Source: an uncultured Eubacteriales bacterium (GTDB lineage Bacteria; Bacillota; Clostridia; Oscillospirales; Oscillospiraceae). Taken from it: 64,000 bases of DNA. The notes under the pieces were generated by a model. That model was given only the letters and a program-made list of their open reading frames with translations, was not told where the DNA came from and searched no databases. The position numbers were made by a program, and so were the translations under genes. The DNA is taken from positions 14,777 through 78,776 of the forward strand of contig UQWI01000014.1 in assembly GCA_900544765.1 (NCBI GenBank), read 5' to 3'. Of the stretch, positions 26,729-35,297 are shown one piece after another. The first letter of the stretch is position 1, and each line of letters begins with the position of its first letter.

Positions 26729-28150
26729 ATGAAGCACAAGTTTGCGGCGTCCGCAGCGCTGTTCCTATTCGCGCTGGCCCTGTTCGCGGGCACGAGCGCG
26801 TACATGCTCGCTGTGCAGGCTTCGCCGAATTTCACCGGCGAGAGCGTGTACGGCGACGCCTCGGCGGCGGAGGGGATTACGGTTGAGCAGCGCGCGCACA
26901 TGGATGGCCACATCACCTGGGAGCTCAGCTACGACGCCGGGCGGATGTCCGGCGAGAGCGAGGACGGCTGGAGCCGGGATACGGTCGACGGAGATATTGG
27001 GAACCTGCCCGGCATACGCACATGGAGAAATTACACCTTTTCCCCGGATTCCGACACCGGCCTGAGCAACATGGATGAGGGTATGCGCAATATCTACGAC
27101 TACATAGCCGCGAAATACGGGGAGGGCGGCTACGCCCAGGAGGAAGTAGACCTGAGCGACTTTTGCGACAGCTACCCTATATCGGTGGAAAGCATGTACG
27201 CGGATATATACTACCAGGATGGGGAAACGTTCGGCCGGGAGACTCCGGACGCGCTCCGAATCCCTGTAGCCGAGGGCATGACGGCGGACGTGGGCGTATC
27301 TGCCGGGGGCATTTCGGTCATACCTCTGACCTTCTACACCGACTCGGACAGCGTGTATGTCCCAGGGGGCTACATCTATATGGTCGCGGCGGTGACTTCG
27401 GCCGAGACGGGCGAGGCTCTCGACGGCTGGACGCTCTACCGCCTGCCGGCGGAGTGTACGCAAATCGTAAGGTATGACGAGTATGAAGACATCGTGGGCC
27501 AGGACGAAGCAGTGGCGGACAGCCGCTGGTGGTTTGAAGACGGCTTCGGCTACAACTTTATGGTCGAGAGCGGCAGGGACGCGCTTGAAACGGTCTGCGA
27601 GCTGCCCGAAAATGCGAGCGTCGCGGCGCTGGACGTGAGCTGGGACGGGGAGAGCGTCCTCGTCTACACCGAGGAGGACGGCGCGCTGTACATGACCGTC
27701 ATCGACGCTGCCACGGGCGCAGAGCGGCAGCGCGTCCGGCTCTTCGAGACGGCGGATATACTCGAGCCGGGCGAGACAATTAACAGCCTCAACTACGGCG
27801 CGATTAGCCAGTTCGCGTCCGAGAGCTGCGCCGTGTTCTGCTACGAGGACAGGGCGGCCGCAGTGCTCAACTATGTCGGCGGCGAGTACGCACCGGCGTA
27901 CACGATTGAATTGAACGGCGCGTTCCCAGTGTCCTTCGCCGGGGACAGCACCCGGCTGTGCGCCCTGCTCTTTGAGCCGGACGGCAGATACACCGGCGAT
28001 TACCGGCTGGAGGTCTACGAGGACGGGGCCTTGAGCTGCCGCCAGAGGCTGAGCGGAGCACACCCCGAGAACTCAAGGTACGTGTCGAAAGACACTCGGG
28101 TGTACATGGACGGCGAAAGCCTTGGCCTGAGCCGCTTCGGAAGTAACTGA
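26729..28150 (+). CDS. Exported protein, tandem paralogue 3 of 4
   Basis: A 473-residue protein with signal/anchor MKHKFAASAALFLFALALFA after GGGAGGAAGT. Shared blocks: YGDASAAEGITVEQRAHMDG near residue 38, WTLYRLPAECTQI near 240, VLVYTEEDGALYMTVIDAAT near 310, and a changed final block (AGDSTRLCALLFEPDGRYTG) where the WDGE motif of the other copies is lost. It is 16 bases from paralogue 2. Like them it is rich in Asp, Glu, Tyr and Gly and looks extracellular. Function unknown. Confidence 0.75.
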   Translation: MKHKFAASAALFLFALALFAGTSAYMLAVQASPNFTGESVYGDASAAEGITVEQRAHMDGHITWELSYDAGRMSGESEDGWSRDTVDGDIGNLPGIRTWRNYTFSPDSDTGLSNMDEGMRNIYDYIAAKYGEGGYAQEEVDLSDFCDSYPISVESMYADIYYQDGETFGRETPDALRIPVAEGMTADVGVSAGGISVIPLTFYTDSDSVYVPGGYIYMVAAVTSAETGEALDGWTLYRLPAECTQIVRYDEYEDIVGQDEAVADSRWWFEDGFGYNFMVESGRDALETVCELPENASVAALDVSWDGESVLVYTEEDGALYMTVIDAATGAERQRVRLFETADILEPGETINSLNYGAISQFASESCAVFCYEDRAAAVLNYVGGEYAPAYTIELNGAFPVSFAGDSTRLCALLFEPDGRYTGDYRLEVYEDGALSCRQRLSGAHPENSRYVSKDTRVYMDGESLGLSRFGSN

Positions 28151-28160
28151 GGAGGGCGGT

Positions 28161-29618
28161 ATGAAACGTGTGACGGCTGCGCTGCTTGTGCTTGCGGTAC
28201 TGGCGGCGTGCTTCATAGGCGGCGCCTCGGCGTACATGGACAGACGCGCGGACAACCTGGAGATAAGCGGTGAAGCGCTCTGCGGCGACGCCGCAGCAGC
28301 CGAGGGCTTTACCGTTAACCTCGACGCGGTGCTCGGCGGACATGTCGTTTGGGCCAGTCGCTACGTCCCGTCCACCGGCGAGCGCTCGACGAATCACCAC
28401 TGGTCGTGGTCTGATGCGGAGCTGTACGAGAGAAGTTATCCGCCGGAGGTCCGGTTGAGCGGAGCGTGGCTAGACAGCGGAGTCAGTTGGAGCGGTACGA
28501 GCAACATGGATCGCCTATACGATGGGCAAAGCGTAGAGGACGCGCTCTACAATTCAATCAAGGACGAGGTGGAAGTCGGCGATACCGTGAGCAAGACCGT
28601 GCTTCTGAACGACTACACCGACACCCTGCCGTTGGAATTCAGTGCTTTCAGAATAGAGAACGATGATGAAGAGCAGCTTAAAAGAGTTTTTCGCGTACCG
28701 CTTGAGGAGGACGTGCCTGTTCGCCTTACTATGACGCGATGGCAGGACGGCGGCGAATTCAATATCGACGCGGATTTGGGGCAGTACATACCAAGCTCGG
28801 CAAGCGCCTTTGCGGCGGACGGGAACATATACTCGCTCATGCTGCTTATGGACGAAAACGGCGTTCAGGCAGACGCCACGCTCCTGCCCGGAGGGAGCTG
28901 GGGCGTGTACCGTATTCCCTGCGAGTTCACCGCCGGGGAGCCCGAGGGCGTGCGCTGGTGGACGGACGACCCCGGGGTTGCCGCTGAGCCGGAGGGCAGC
29001 GAGCTGGTGTTCCCCCTGGACGCAGGGTGTACGGCGGCAAACCTCTTCCTGAGCTACGACGGGCAGTACTTGCAGCTTGTAACCTGCGAGGGTGGTGAGC
29101 TGTACTTCACGGTCATCGACATCACGAGCGGCGAGGCGCTAAGCCGCGAGAAAATGCCGCCGGTGTTTGATGTGGACGGCTATGATGTGGAGCCGGAGTA
29201 CGGGGTGTGGAATATGGAATGTACGCTCTACGAGGACTTCGCCGTATTTTCGGCCTATGACACGCTGTATGTCTACGAGCCCTGCGACGGCGACTATGAG
29301 CTCAAGCTCTGCCTGGACGTGAACGATGCTCCGCTGCCGGAGAAGTACACTTGGGACAATTACGGATACGACGAATACATCGAGTACAGCGAATATGCCT
29401 GGGACGGTGAAAGACTGGCGGTGCTCGACTCAGGCCAGGTGAGCTTCCAGGAAGAGAAGGACGGCGAGTGGCTTGAAGAGGACTGCGCGAGGCTGTGCAT
29501 ATACGACGGCTCCTCCGGTGAGCTGCTCTACTGCGACATGCTGGAAAACCAGTTTACGAGAGAGTTTTCCTACAGCCGGACACCGGTGTATTTCCGATAC
29601 GGTGTATCCGTCGCCTGA
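28161..29618 (+). CDS. Exported protein, tandem paralogue 4 of 4
   Basis: A 485-residue protein with signal/anchor MKRVTAALLVLAVLAACFIG after GAGGAGGGCGGT. Shared blocks: CGDAAAAEGFTVNLDAVLGG near residue 40, WGVYRIPCEFTAGE near 250, LQLVTCEGGELYFTVIDITS near 305, and YAWDGERLAVLDSG near 415. It is 10 bases after paralogue 3 and ends the operon before the strong terminator at 29624. All four copies share a common start pattern (signal, then GD..AAEG.TV......GH..W), which argues for one ancestral gene duplicated in place. Confidence 0.75.
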   Translation: MKRVTAALLVLAVLAACFIGGASAYMDRRADNLEISGEALCGDAAAAEGFTVNLDAVLGGHVVWASRYVPSTGERSTNHHWSWSDAELYERSYPPEVRLSGAWLDSGVSWSGTSNMDRLYDGQSVEDALYNSIKDEVEVGDTVSKTVLLNDYTDTLPLEFSAFRIENDDEEQLKRVFRVPLEEDVPVRLTMTRWQDGGEFNIDADLGQYIPSSASAFAADGNIYSLMLLMDENGVQADATLLPGGSWGVYRIPCEFTAGEPEGVRWWTDDPGVAAEPEGSELVFPLDAGCTAANLFLSYDGQYLQLVTCEGGELYFTVIDITSGEALSREKMPPVFDVDGYDVEPEYGVWNMECTLYEDFAVFSAYDTLYVYEPCDGDYELKLCLDVNDAPLPEKYTWDNYGYDEYIEYSEYAWDGERLAVLDSGQVSFQEEKDGEWLEEDCARLCIYDGSSGELLYCDMLENQFTREFSYSRTPVYFRYGVSVA

Positions 29619-29623
29619 CACGA

Positions 29624-29657
29624 AAATCCGCCCGGCCTTTTTAGGCCGGGCGGATTT
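29624..29657 (+). terminator. Bidirectional terminator after the four-paralog operon
   Basis: A 15-bp perfect stem AAATCCGCCCGGCCT with a TTTT loop; a T-rich stretch follows on the plus strand. It separates two converging operons. Confidence 0.9.
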
Positions 29658-29667
29658 CTTGCGTTTT

Positions 29668-30390
29668 TTACAGGGCTTCGCCGAGATAGATGCAGCCGGA
29701 CTGCTCTCCGGCGGTGTACACGAGCGTCGGGAGCTTGATGTTGTCCATGTCCTTGACCGGCAGAAGCTCGTCGTTCCTGAGCAGGTACGTGGAGCCGCCG
29801 GGGACGGCCGCAGCGCCGTGCTCCGCAGTGCTGAGCACCAGGGCGCCGCCGTCAGGCAAACCGAGCTTATCAAGCCAGTCTATGTTCTCAAGCTGCACGA
29901 ACGCAGAGAGCAGGATGGACAGGGGGACGGCGTCCTCCGGCTCTGCCGGAGCGTCGGAGCTAGTCCCCGGGTAGAGTTTGCCGCTGCCGGTGACCTGGAA
30001 GGGGCGCTGCTCGCCGCTGCAGAAGGCGTCGAATCTTATATCCAGAAATTTGCCGTCATTGAACGCGAGGTTCATTCCGGAGATGTACACTTCGGAATCA
30101 AGGTTCCCGGCGTCGTCATACACGGGCTCGCTCAGCAGTATGCCGGCCCTGGAGAGCTCGCTTGGACCGAAGGGGCTGTAGCCTTCTATTGTGTCGCTGC
30201 TCTGCGCGCTGTGCGCCAAAAACACCAGCGCACCTACTCCGACGAGAAACACCGCGCCGCAGTAGAGGGGGATGAGCTTGTGGTTGCGCTCCATTTTCTT
30301 GGAACCGGCGATAAAGTGTATGACCAGGATGGCTGCAAAGACAACCAGCACCGCAGCCGCTAAATATATAATGTTCGTGTAACCGTTCAT
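29668..30390 (-). CDS. Two-helix membrane protein of unknown function
   Basis: A 240-residue protein starting MNGYTNIIYLAAAVLVVFAA after TTGGAGGAAAAAG. Two hydrophobic helices (about residues 7-26 and 42-60, YCGAVFLVGVGALVFLAH) are followed by a soluble part of about 180 residues. The soluble part contains SEVYISGMNLAFNDGKFLDI and ends SGCIYLGEAL; it is probably outside the cell. No family is recognised. It is unrelated to the four paralogues that converge on it and has its own short upstream region before spo0A's terminator. Confidence 0.7.
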   Translation of the reverse strand: MNGYTNIIYLAAAVLVVFAAILVIHFIAGSKKMERNHKLIPLYCGAVFLVGVGALVFLAHSAQSSDTIEGYSPFGPSELSRAGILLSEPVYDDAGNLDSEVYISGMNLAFNDGKFLDIRFDAFCSGEQRPFQVTGSGKLYPGTSSDAPAEPEDAVPLSILLSAFVQLENIDWLDKLGLPDGGALVLSTAEHGAAAVPGGSTYLLRNDELLPVKDMDNIKLPTLVYTAGEQSGCIYLGEAL

Positions 30391-30499
30391 CTTTTTCCTC
30401 CAAGAGACGACATAGTGCGTACATTCTATCACGCCTGTATTCCCGTTACAAGCTCTTGTTAAGAGAAAATTGCCGGTTTCTGACGAAGCCGAGGAAAAT

Positions 30500-30528
30500 A
30501 AAAGCGCCGCCTGTCAGGCGGCGCTTTT
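30500..30528 (-). terminator. Terminator of spo0A
   Basis: AAAAGCGCCGCC and its complement around a short loop, with TTTTATTTT following on the minus strand, 27 bases past the spo0A stop. Confidence 0.9.
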
Positions 30529-30554
30529 GGACGGTGAAACGGCCTTGTATGTAC

Positions 30555-31325
30555 TTATTTGAGTATTTCGCTGCGCTTGGACTTGAGACGCAGGCTCAGG
30601 TAGTCGGCAATCATGGCTATGAACTCGCTGTTGGTGGGCTTGCCCTTTATGTTGCTGACCGTATAGCCGAAGAACCTCTGCAGCACCTCGATGTCGCCCC
30701 TGTCCCACGCGACCTCAATGGCGTGGCGGATGGCGCGCTCAACGCGGGAGGAAGTGGTGTTGAAGCGCTTGGCGACACTGGGATACAGGACCTTCGTGAT
30801 GGCGTTGATGACATCCATGTTGTTTACGGCCAAAATGATGGCTTCTCGGAGGTACTGATAGCCCTTGATGTGCGCCGGGACGCCTATTTCGTGGATTATC
30901 TCGGTCACCATGGACTCGAGATCCACCTCTTCGCTCTGAGCCGCAGTAGAGTGCTGCGTAGAGAGCGCGCGTATCAGCTTCAGCACGCTGGACGAATCAA
31001 AAGGCTTTACCACAAAGTACAGGGCTCCGAGCTGCATGCACTCGGCGCAGACGTTGTCATTATAGAAACCAGACATAACGATGGTTTTGGCGCTTAGCCC
31101 GGCTTCGCGGATACCGCGCAGGACGCCGAGGCCGTCCAGCTTGCTCATGACCAATTCGGTGATGATATAATCAGGCTGAAGCTCGCAGGCCAATGCCAGT
31201 GCGTCGATGCCGTTGCTCGCCGTACCAACTACCTCAAAGCCGTCATCGGCTTCCAAACACTGGGTGAGTTCACGCCTGGTGTCCTCGTTTGAATCGGCGA
31301 CGAGGACGCGAATTTTGGTTTCCAT
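30555..31325 (-). CDS. spo0A: Spo0A, sporulation master regulator, atypical receiver
   Basis: The 256-residue protein has the full Spo0A layout. The C-terminal DNA-binding domain is well conserved: [60 protein letters not shown]. The receiver domain is unusual: the site equivalent to the phospho-acceptor Asp is Glu57 ([13 protein letters not shown]; codon GAA at 31157-31155), and the second acidic residue of the Asp-Asp pocket is Ser12 (VLVADSNED). Ser85 and Lys107 of the switch are kept. Glu at this site often mimics phosphorylation, so the protein may be constitutively active or signal-independent; that is inference. GGAGGTTGGATT precedes the ATG. Confidence 0.95.
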   Translation of the reverse strand: METKIRVLVADSNEDTRRELTQCLEADDGFEVVGTASNGIDALALACELQPDYIITELVMSKLDGLGVLRGIREAGLSAKTIVMSGFYNDNVCAECMQLGALYFVVKPFDSSSVLKLIRALSTQHSTAAQSEEVDLESMVTEIIHEIGVPAHIKGYQYLREAIILAVNNMDVINAITKVLYPSVAKRFNTTSSRVERAIRHAIEVAWDRGDIEVLQRFFGYTVSNIKGKPTNSEFIAMIADYLSLRLKSKRSEILK

Positions 31326-31459
31326 AATCCAACCTCCGATAATTTTACATTTACGGTCTGCAATCTATCTTTGAAGCAGGATTTCCGTTTAAGCTATAAA
31401 TAATTTAGCACAAGGTCGGATATATTGCAAGAAAAAGCTAGTGTTAAAATACAATATTT

Positions 31460-31517
31460 TGTCGGCAAAAATCTATTCTGTTCGACATAACACCTATGAA
31501 TTTTTTACTGCTCGACA
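31460..31517 (-). promoter_or_regulatory. Cluster of Spo0A-box-like sites upstream of spo0A
   Basis: The 0A box consensus TGTCGAA occurs exactly on the minus strand at 31481-31487. One-mismatch copies lie at 31511-31517 (TGTCGAG, minus) and 31460-31466 (TGTCGGC, plus, weaker). They fall in the 218-base AT-rich gap between pgsA and spo0A, where the spo0A promoter must be, and suggest autoregulation. Confidence 0.5.
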
Positions 31518-31543
31518 AAATTCCAGCTGCGTCGACTTTTTTC

Positions 31544-32065
31544 TCACTTGAAAACCGAGGCGTTTTTGACAAAATATTCTGCGCCGGAATAGACGGTCGT
31601 TGCCAGGACGAGCACCCAGCCGATTGTGACGAGCACGTCGGGAATGGGCAGCATCATGAGGCAGAAAACCACCATAGTGCAGGCGGTCTTTATTTTGCCG
31701 GACCAGGCTGCGGCGATGACCTTGCCGCCCTCCACGGCGATGAGCCTCAGGCTGGTGATTGCCAGCTCGCGCGCCACAACTATTATGGCCACCCAGGCGG
31801 GTATGTAGCCCCAGTCGACGTAGACGAGCATGACGGAGATGACCAGCAGCTTGTCGGCCAGCGGGTCGAGGAACTTTCCGAAGTTCGTTGCCTGGTTGTA
31901 GTGCCGGGCTATATAGCCGTCGACGAAGTCGGAGCAGGAGGCTATGATGAACACGGCCAGCGCCCAATACATGTGTCCCGGGAAGTCCACATACATAAGT
32001 ACGAGCACGACGGGTATAAGTATCATGCGCACTATGGTTATTTTGCTTGCTGTCGTGAGCTTCAT
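31544..32065 (-). CDS. pgsA: CDP-diacylglycerol-glycerol-3-phosphate 3-phosphatidyltransferase
   Basis: PgsA makes phosphatidylglycerol phosphate at the inner face of the membrane, the first committed step to phosphatidylglycerol and cardiolipin. The CDP-alcohol phosphotransferase signature is complete: DFVDGYIARHYNQATNFGKF followed by LDPLADKLL (D-x2-D-G-x2-A-R-x8-G-x3-D-x3-D). Hydrophobic helices flank it across the 173 residues. The start overlaps the rimO stop (ATGA) with AAAGGAAAAGT upstream. It closes the recA-recX-rimO-pgsA run; spo0A follows after a 218-base gap. Confidence 0.95.
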   Translation of the reverse strand: MKLTTASKITIVRMILIPVVLVLMYVDFPGHMYWALAVFIIASCSDFVDGYIARHYNQATNFGKFLDPLADKLLVISVMLVYVDWGYIPAWVAIIVVARELAITSLRLIAVEGGKVIAAAWSGKIKTACTMVVFCLMMLPIPDVLVTIGWVLVLATTVYSGAEYFVKNASVFK

Positions 32066-33369
32066 ACTACTTTTCCTTTCAGAACGCCGCCCTCGGCGGA
32101 GATTATCTCGACCTTCACGATGTCGCCGGGCGAGACCTCGCCCACGAATTCCATCATGTCGTCGACACCGGGCGAGTCGAAGTAGGCCCGGCCGATGGGT
32201 GTGCCGGTTTCAGGGTCGTAGTAGTCGCATATGGCGTCCACTACGCTGCCGGCGAGCGAGGCTTCCCACTCGTCCATTATGCCGGCCTGCAGCTCCTGTA
32301 TGAGCGCGGCGCGCTCGCGCGCGGTCTCGTTGTCCACATGCTCCATCCTGGCGGCCGGGGTGCCCTCCTCGGGCGAGAATGGGAACACGCCCGCGCGCTC
32401 AATCTTATACTCGCGCAGGAACTCGCAGAGCTCCTCAAACTCCGCCTCGCCCTCTCCGGGCAGGCCGGTGATGAGGCTGGTACGCAGCACGAGACCGGGG
32501 ATGCGCTCGCGCAGCTTCTTGAGCAGGGCGCGTATCTCGTCGGGCGTGTCGCGGCGGTTCATCTTTTTGAGTATGTCCGCGTTGATGTGCTGAAGCGGGA
32601 TGTCGAGGTACTTGACTATCTTGGGCTCGTTGGCTATGACGTCTATAAGCCCGTCGTTCAGCTCATGCGGGTAGAGGTAGTGCAGGCGAATCCAGTCTAT
32701 GCCGTCTATTTTGACGAGCTCGGTCAGCAGCCGCGCCAAGTCCCAGCCGGGTATGTCCTGCCCGTAGCGTGTGAGGTCCTGTGCGACGAGGATAATCTCG
32801 CGGTAGCCCCAGCTGGCGAGCTTGTCGGCCTCGGCGAGAATGTCCTCCGGCGCGCGGGAGCGGAAGCGGCCGCGTATACTCGGGATGAGGCAGTAGCTGC
32901 AACGGTTGTCGCAGCCCTCGGCTATGAGCAGGTAGGCCCAGGCCGGGCCGGTGCTTATCAGACGGCCGCACTCGCTGACGGGGGCGCTGTTGTCGCCTAT
33001 CACGACGGGCTTTTCGCCCGCCTCGGCGCGGTTCAAGACCTCGCATATCTCATCGCAGGAGCCGACGCCCACCACGGCGTCGACCTCCGGCAGTTCCGTG
33101 AGCACCTGCTCTTTGAAGAGCTGGGCCAGGCAGCCGGTGACTATAAGCAGCTTCAGGCTGCCCTCCTCCTTGTGGCGGGCAACCTCAAGTATGGTGTTGA
33201 TGGCCTCCTGCTTGGCGTCCTCGATGAACGCGCAGGTGTTGACCACTATGGCCTCGGCCTCTTCCTCTTCCGTGACTATCTCGTGCCCGGCCTCGCGCAG
33301 GAGGTAGAGCATCTGCTCGGCCGACACCTGGTTTTTGGGACAGCCGAGGGATATCATACCGACCTTCAT
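32062..33369 (-). CDS. rimO: Ribosomal protein uS12 methylthiotransferase RimO
   Basis: RimO adds a methylthio group to an Asp of ribosomal protein S12 using radical SAM chemistry. The 435-residue protein has the N-terminal UPF0004 domain (GMISLGCPKNQVSAEQML with cluster Cys, VNTCAFIEDAKQEAI, VTGCLAQ), the radical SAM motif EGCDNRCSYCLIPSIRGRF (CxxxCxxC) at about residue 145, and a C-terminal TRAM domain (YFDSPGVDDMMEFVGEVSPG). The start at 33369 follows GGAG by eight bases and overlaps the recX stop; the frame's upstream extension lies inside recX and is not real. Confidence 0.95.
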   Translation of the reverse strand: MKVGMISLGCPKNQVSAEQMLYLLREAGHEIVTEEEEAEAIVVNTCAFIEDAKQEAINTILEVARHKEEGSLKLLIVTGCLAQLFKEQVLTELPEVDAVVGVGSCDEICEVLNRAEAGEKPVVIGDNSAPVSECGRLISTGPAWAYLLIAEGCDNRCSYCLIPSIRGRFRSRAPEDILAEADKLASWGYREIILVAQDLTRYGQDIPGWDLARLLTELVKIDGIDWIRLHYLYPHELNDGLIDVIANEPKIVKYLDIPLQHINADILKKMNRRDTPDEIRALLKKLRERIPGLVLRTSLITGLPGEGEAEFEELCEFLREYKIERAGVFPFSPEEGTPAARMEHVDNETARERAALIQELQAGIMDEWEASLAGSVVDAICDYYDPETGTPIGRAYFDSPGVDDMMEFVGEVSPGDIVKVEIISAEGGVLKGKVV

Positions 33370-33824
33370 TCTTCGCACTCCATTTCTGCCATGTATCTGT
33401 CTGTCGCGGCCTTGACGGCGTCCCATGTGAAGCCGCGCCGCACCAGGGCGGCCCCGGCGCGCCTGAGCGCGTCCCGGTCGGAGCCCTTGCCGCGCATTTT
33501 GCTGCGCAGCAGGGTGTCCACCGCGTCGTCGGGCTCGGGCATTTCCTCGAGCGCCGCGTCCCAGAGCTCCCGATCCAGCTTGCGGCGGCGCAGCTCCTCG
33601 CGCACACGCGAGACGCCGTAGCCCTTGGCGGCGTAGTGCCGGACGACCATGGCGGCGTAATTGCTGTCGTTGACGAAGCCGAGCTCGACCATGCGGGCAA
33701 CAGCAAGCGCGGCGTCGTCGGGCTCGGCCCCTTTTTCGACAAGTTTCGCGCAAAGCTCCGCAGAGCCGTAGTCGCGCCTCTCAAGCAGGGCGAGCGCCTT
33801 CTTGCGCGTCTCCTCGGCGGTCAT
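33366..33824 (-). CDS. recX: Regulatory protein RecX
   Basis: RecX binds RecA filaments and limits recombinase activity. The 152-residue protein has the repeated three-helix pattern of the family: ALLERRDYGSAELCAKLVEK, MVELGFVNDSNYAAMVVRHY, GYGVSRVREELRRRKLDREL and a last repeat around TLLRSKMRGKGSDRDALRRA. Its ATG (33824) shares one base with the recA stop (TGATG), so the regulator is made with its target; a TTG one codon earlier is an alternative start. Its stop overlaps the rimO start by four bases. Confidence 0.93.
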   Translation of the reverse strand: MTAEETRKKALALLERRDYGSAELCAKLVEKGAEPDDAALAVARMVELGFVNDSNYAAMVVRHYAAKGYGVSRVREELRRRKLDRELWDAALEEMPEPDDAVDTLLRSKMRGKGSDRDALRRAGAALVRRGFTWDAVKAATDRYMAEMECEE

Positions 33825-34936
33825 CAATCGCCTTCGTCGAAGTCGTCCGCGCTGATGTCGACGGCCCTTCCGGCGGCGACGGCGGCCTTGCGGGCCTGCG
33901 GGCTCATGAGCTTGTGCGCGTTGGCGCGTATATCCGCCTCAAGCTTGTCGGCTACCTCGGGGTTGGCGTTGAGGTACTCCTTCACGTTGTCGCGGCCCTG
34001 GAAGCGCTGCTCACCCACGGTGAACCACGCACCGGCCTTGTCTATGAGTCCGAGCTTTACGCCCAGGTCGATGAGCTCGCCGACCTTGGATATGCCCTGG
34101 CCGTAGAGTATGTCGAACTCGGCCTCCTTGAAGGGGGGCGCGACCTTGTTCTTGACTATCTTGGCGCGGGTGCGGTTGCCCACCATTTCGGTGCCGCTCT
34201 TGAGCGTCTCTATGCGGCGCATGTCTATGCGCACGCTGGCGAAGTATTTCAGTGCGCGGCCGCCGGGCGTTGTCTCGGGGTTGCCGTACATTACGCCTAT
34301 CTTCTCGCGCAGCTGGTTGATGAACACGACGATGCAGCCGGTCTTGCTGACGACGCCCGCGAGCTTCCTCAGAGCCTGGCTCATCAGTCGCGCGACGACG
34401 CCGACGCTGCTCTCGCCCATCTCGCCTTCGAGCTCGCTGCGCGGAAGCAGGGCCGCGACGGAGTCGATGACCACGACGTCGAGCGCGCCGGAGCGCACCA
34501 GCTGCTCCGTTATCTCCAGCGCCTGCTCGCCGGTGTCCGGCTGGGAAATGAGCAGGTCGTCTATGTTGACGCCCAGCGCCCTGGCGTAGGCGGGCTCGAG
34601 CGCGTGCTCAACGTCTATGTACGCGGCTTCGCCGCCGCCTTTCTGCGCGCTGGCAACTATGTGCAGCGCGAGGGTGGTCTTGCCGCAGCTCTCGGGGCCG
34701 TATATCTCGACGATGCGCCCGCGAGGCACGCCGCCTATGCCTAGCGCGAGGTCGAGGGAGAGCGAGCCGGTGGAAATGGCCTCCACGTTCACGGGTATGT
34801 CGTCGCCCAGGCGCATTATGGCGCCCTTGCCGTAGTTTTTCTCTATCTGTGCTATAGCAGTCTCCAGCGCCTTGCGCTTGTCCGCCGACGCTGCGGGCGA
34901 AGGGGAAGCGCTCGCGGCCTTTTTCTTCTCAGCCAT
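33824..34936 (-). CDS. recA: Recombinase RecA
   Basis: RecA coats single-stranded DNA, drives strand exchange and triggers LexA cleavage. The 370-residue protein shows [16 protein letters not shown], Walker [34 protein letters not shown] (Walker B and loop 1 region), the loop 2 region [20 protein letters not shown] with [12 protein letters not shown], and a C-terminal domain ending in acidic DDFDEGD. An Ala/Ser/Pro-rich N-terminal stretch of about 20 residues precedes the core. AGAGGTGTAAAC lies before the ATG. I see no clear LexA box in the 22-base gap to the upstream gene, so its promoter may lie further upstream. Confidence 0.97.
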   Translation of the reverse strand: MAEKKKAASASPSPAASADKRKALETAIAQIEKNYGKGAIMRLGDDIPVNVEAISTGSLSLDLALGIGGVPRGRIVEIYGPESCGKTTLALHIVASAQKGGGEAAYIDVEHALEPAYARALGVNIDDLLISQPDTGEQALEITEQLVRSGALDVVVIDSVAALLPRSELEGEMGESSVGVVARLMSQALRKLAGVVSKTGCIVVFINQLREKIGVMYGNPETTPGGRALKYFASVRIDMRRIETLKSGTEMVGNRTRAKIVKNKVAPPFKEAEFDILYGQGISKVGELIDLGVKLGLIDKAGAWFTVGEQRFQGRDNVKEYLNANPEVADKLEADIRANAHKLMSPQARKAAVAAGRAVDISADDFDEGD

Positions 34937-34958
34937 GTTTACACCTCTTTAGTTGTAT

Positions 34959-35297
34959 TTATAAGATTTCATTATTTGACGTTGTATCGACTTCGGTGAG
35001 CCGCAGTAACTCTCCCCGGCCCATGGAGGCGATGTAGATGTACTCGCCGTCTCCGCCGCGCACATCAAATACCAGCCATTCGCCGCCGTCAAGCCTGCCC
35101 AGAAGGCGGCCACGGTCGTTGGCGCGGAAATCGTCTTCGCACGGGCCATATATCCGCCCGTCGTACAGCTCGACATATCCCTCGCGTGCAGAGATAAAGC
35201 CTATCTCGCGCCCGGCGCGTATCAGCCACGCCCCGGCGAGCAGACACACCGCCAGCAGTGCGGCGAGTAGGATTGTTCGCTTTCGCTTTTTGCTCAT
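34959..35297 (-). CDS. Small membrane-anchored protein
   Basis: A 112-residue protein: MSKKRKRTILLAALLAVCLL starts a single signal/anchor helix (about residues 8-25), followed by an outer part with FISAREGYVELYDGRIYGPC and GDGEYIYIASMGRGELLRLT. It overlaps the end of prmC by four bases (ATGA) and lies 22 bases before recA. No family is recognised. A frame at 34949-35176 on the same strand in another phase is its shadow. Confidence 0.65.
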   Translation of the reverse strand: MSKKRKRTILLAALLAVCLLAGAWLIRAGREIGFISAREGYVELYDGRIYGPCEDDFRANDRGRLLGRLDGGEWLVFDVRGGDGEYIYIASMGRGELLRLTEVDTTSNNEIL

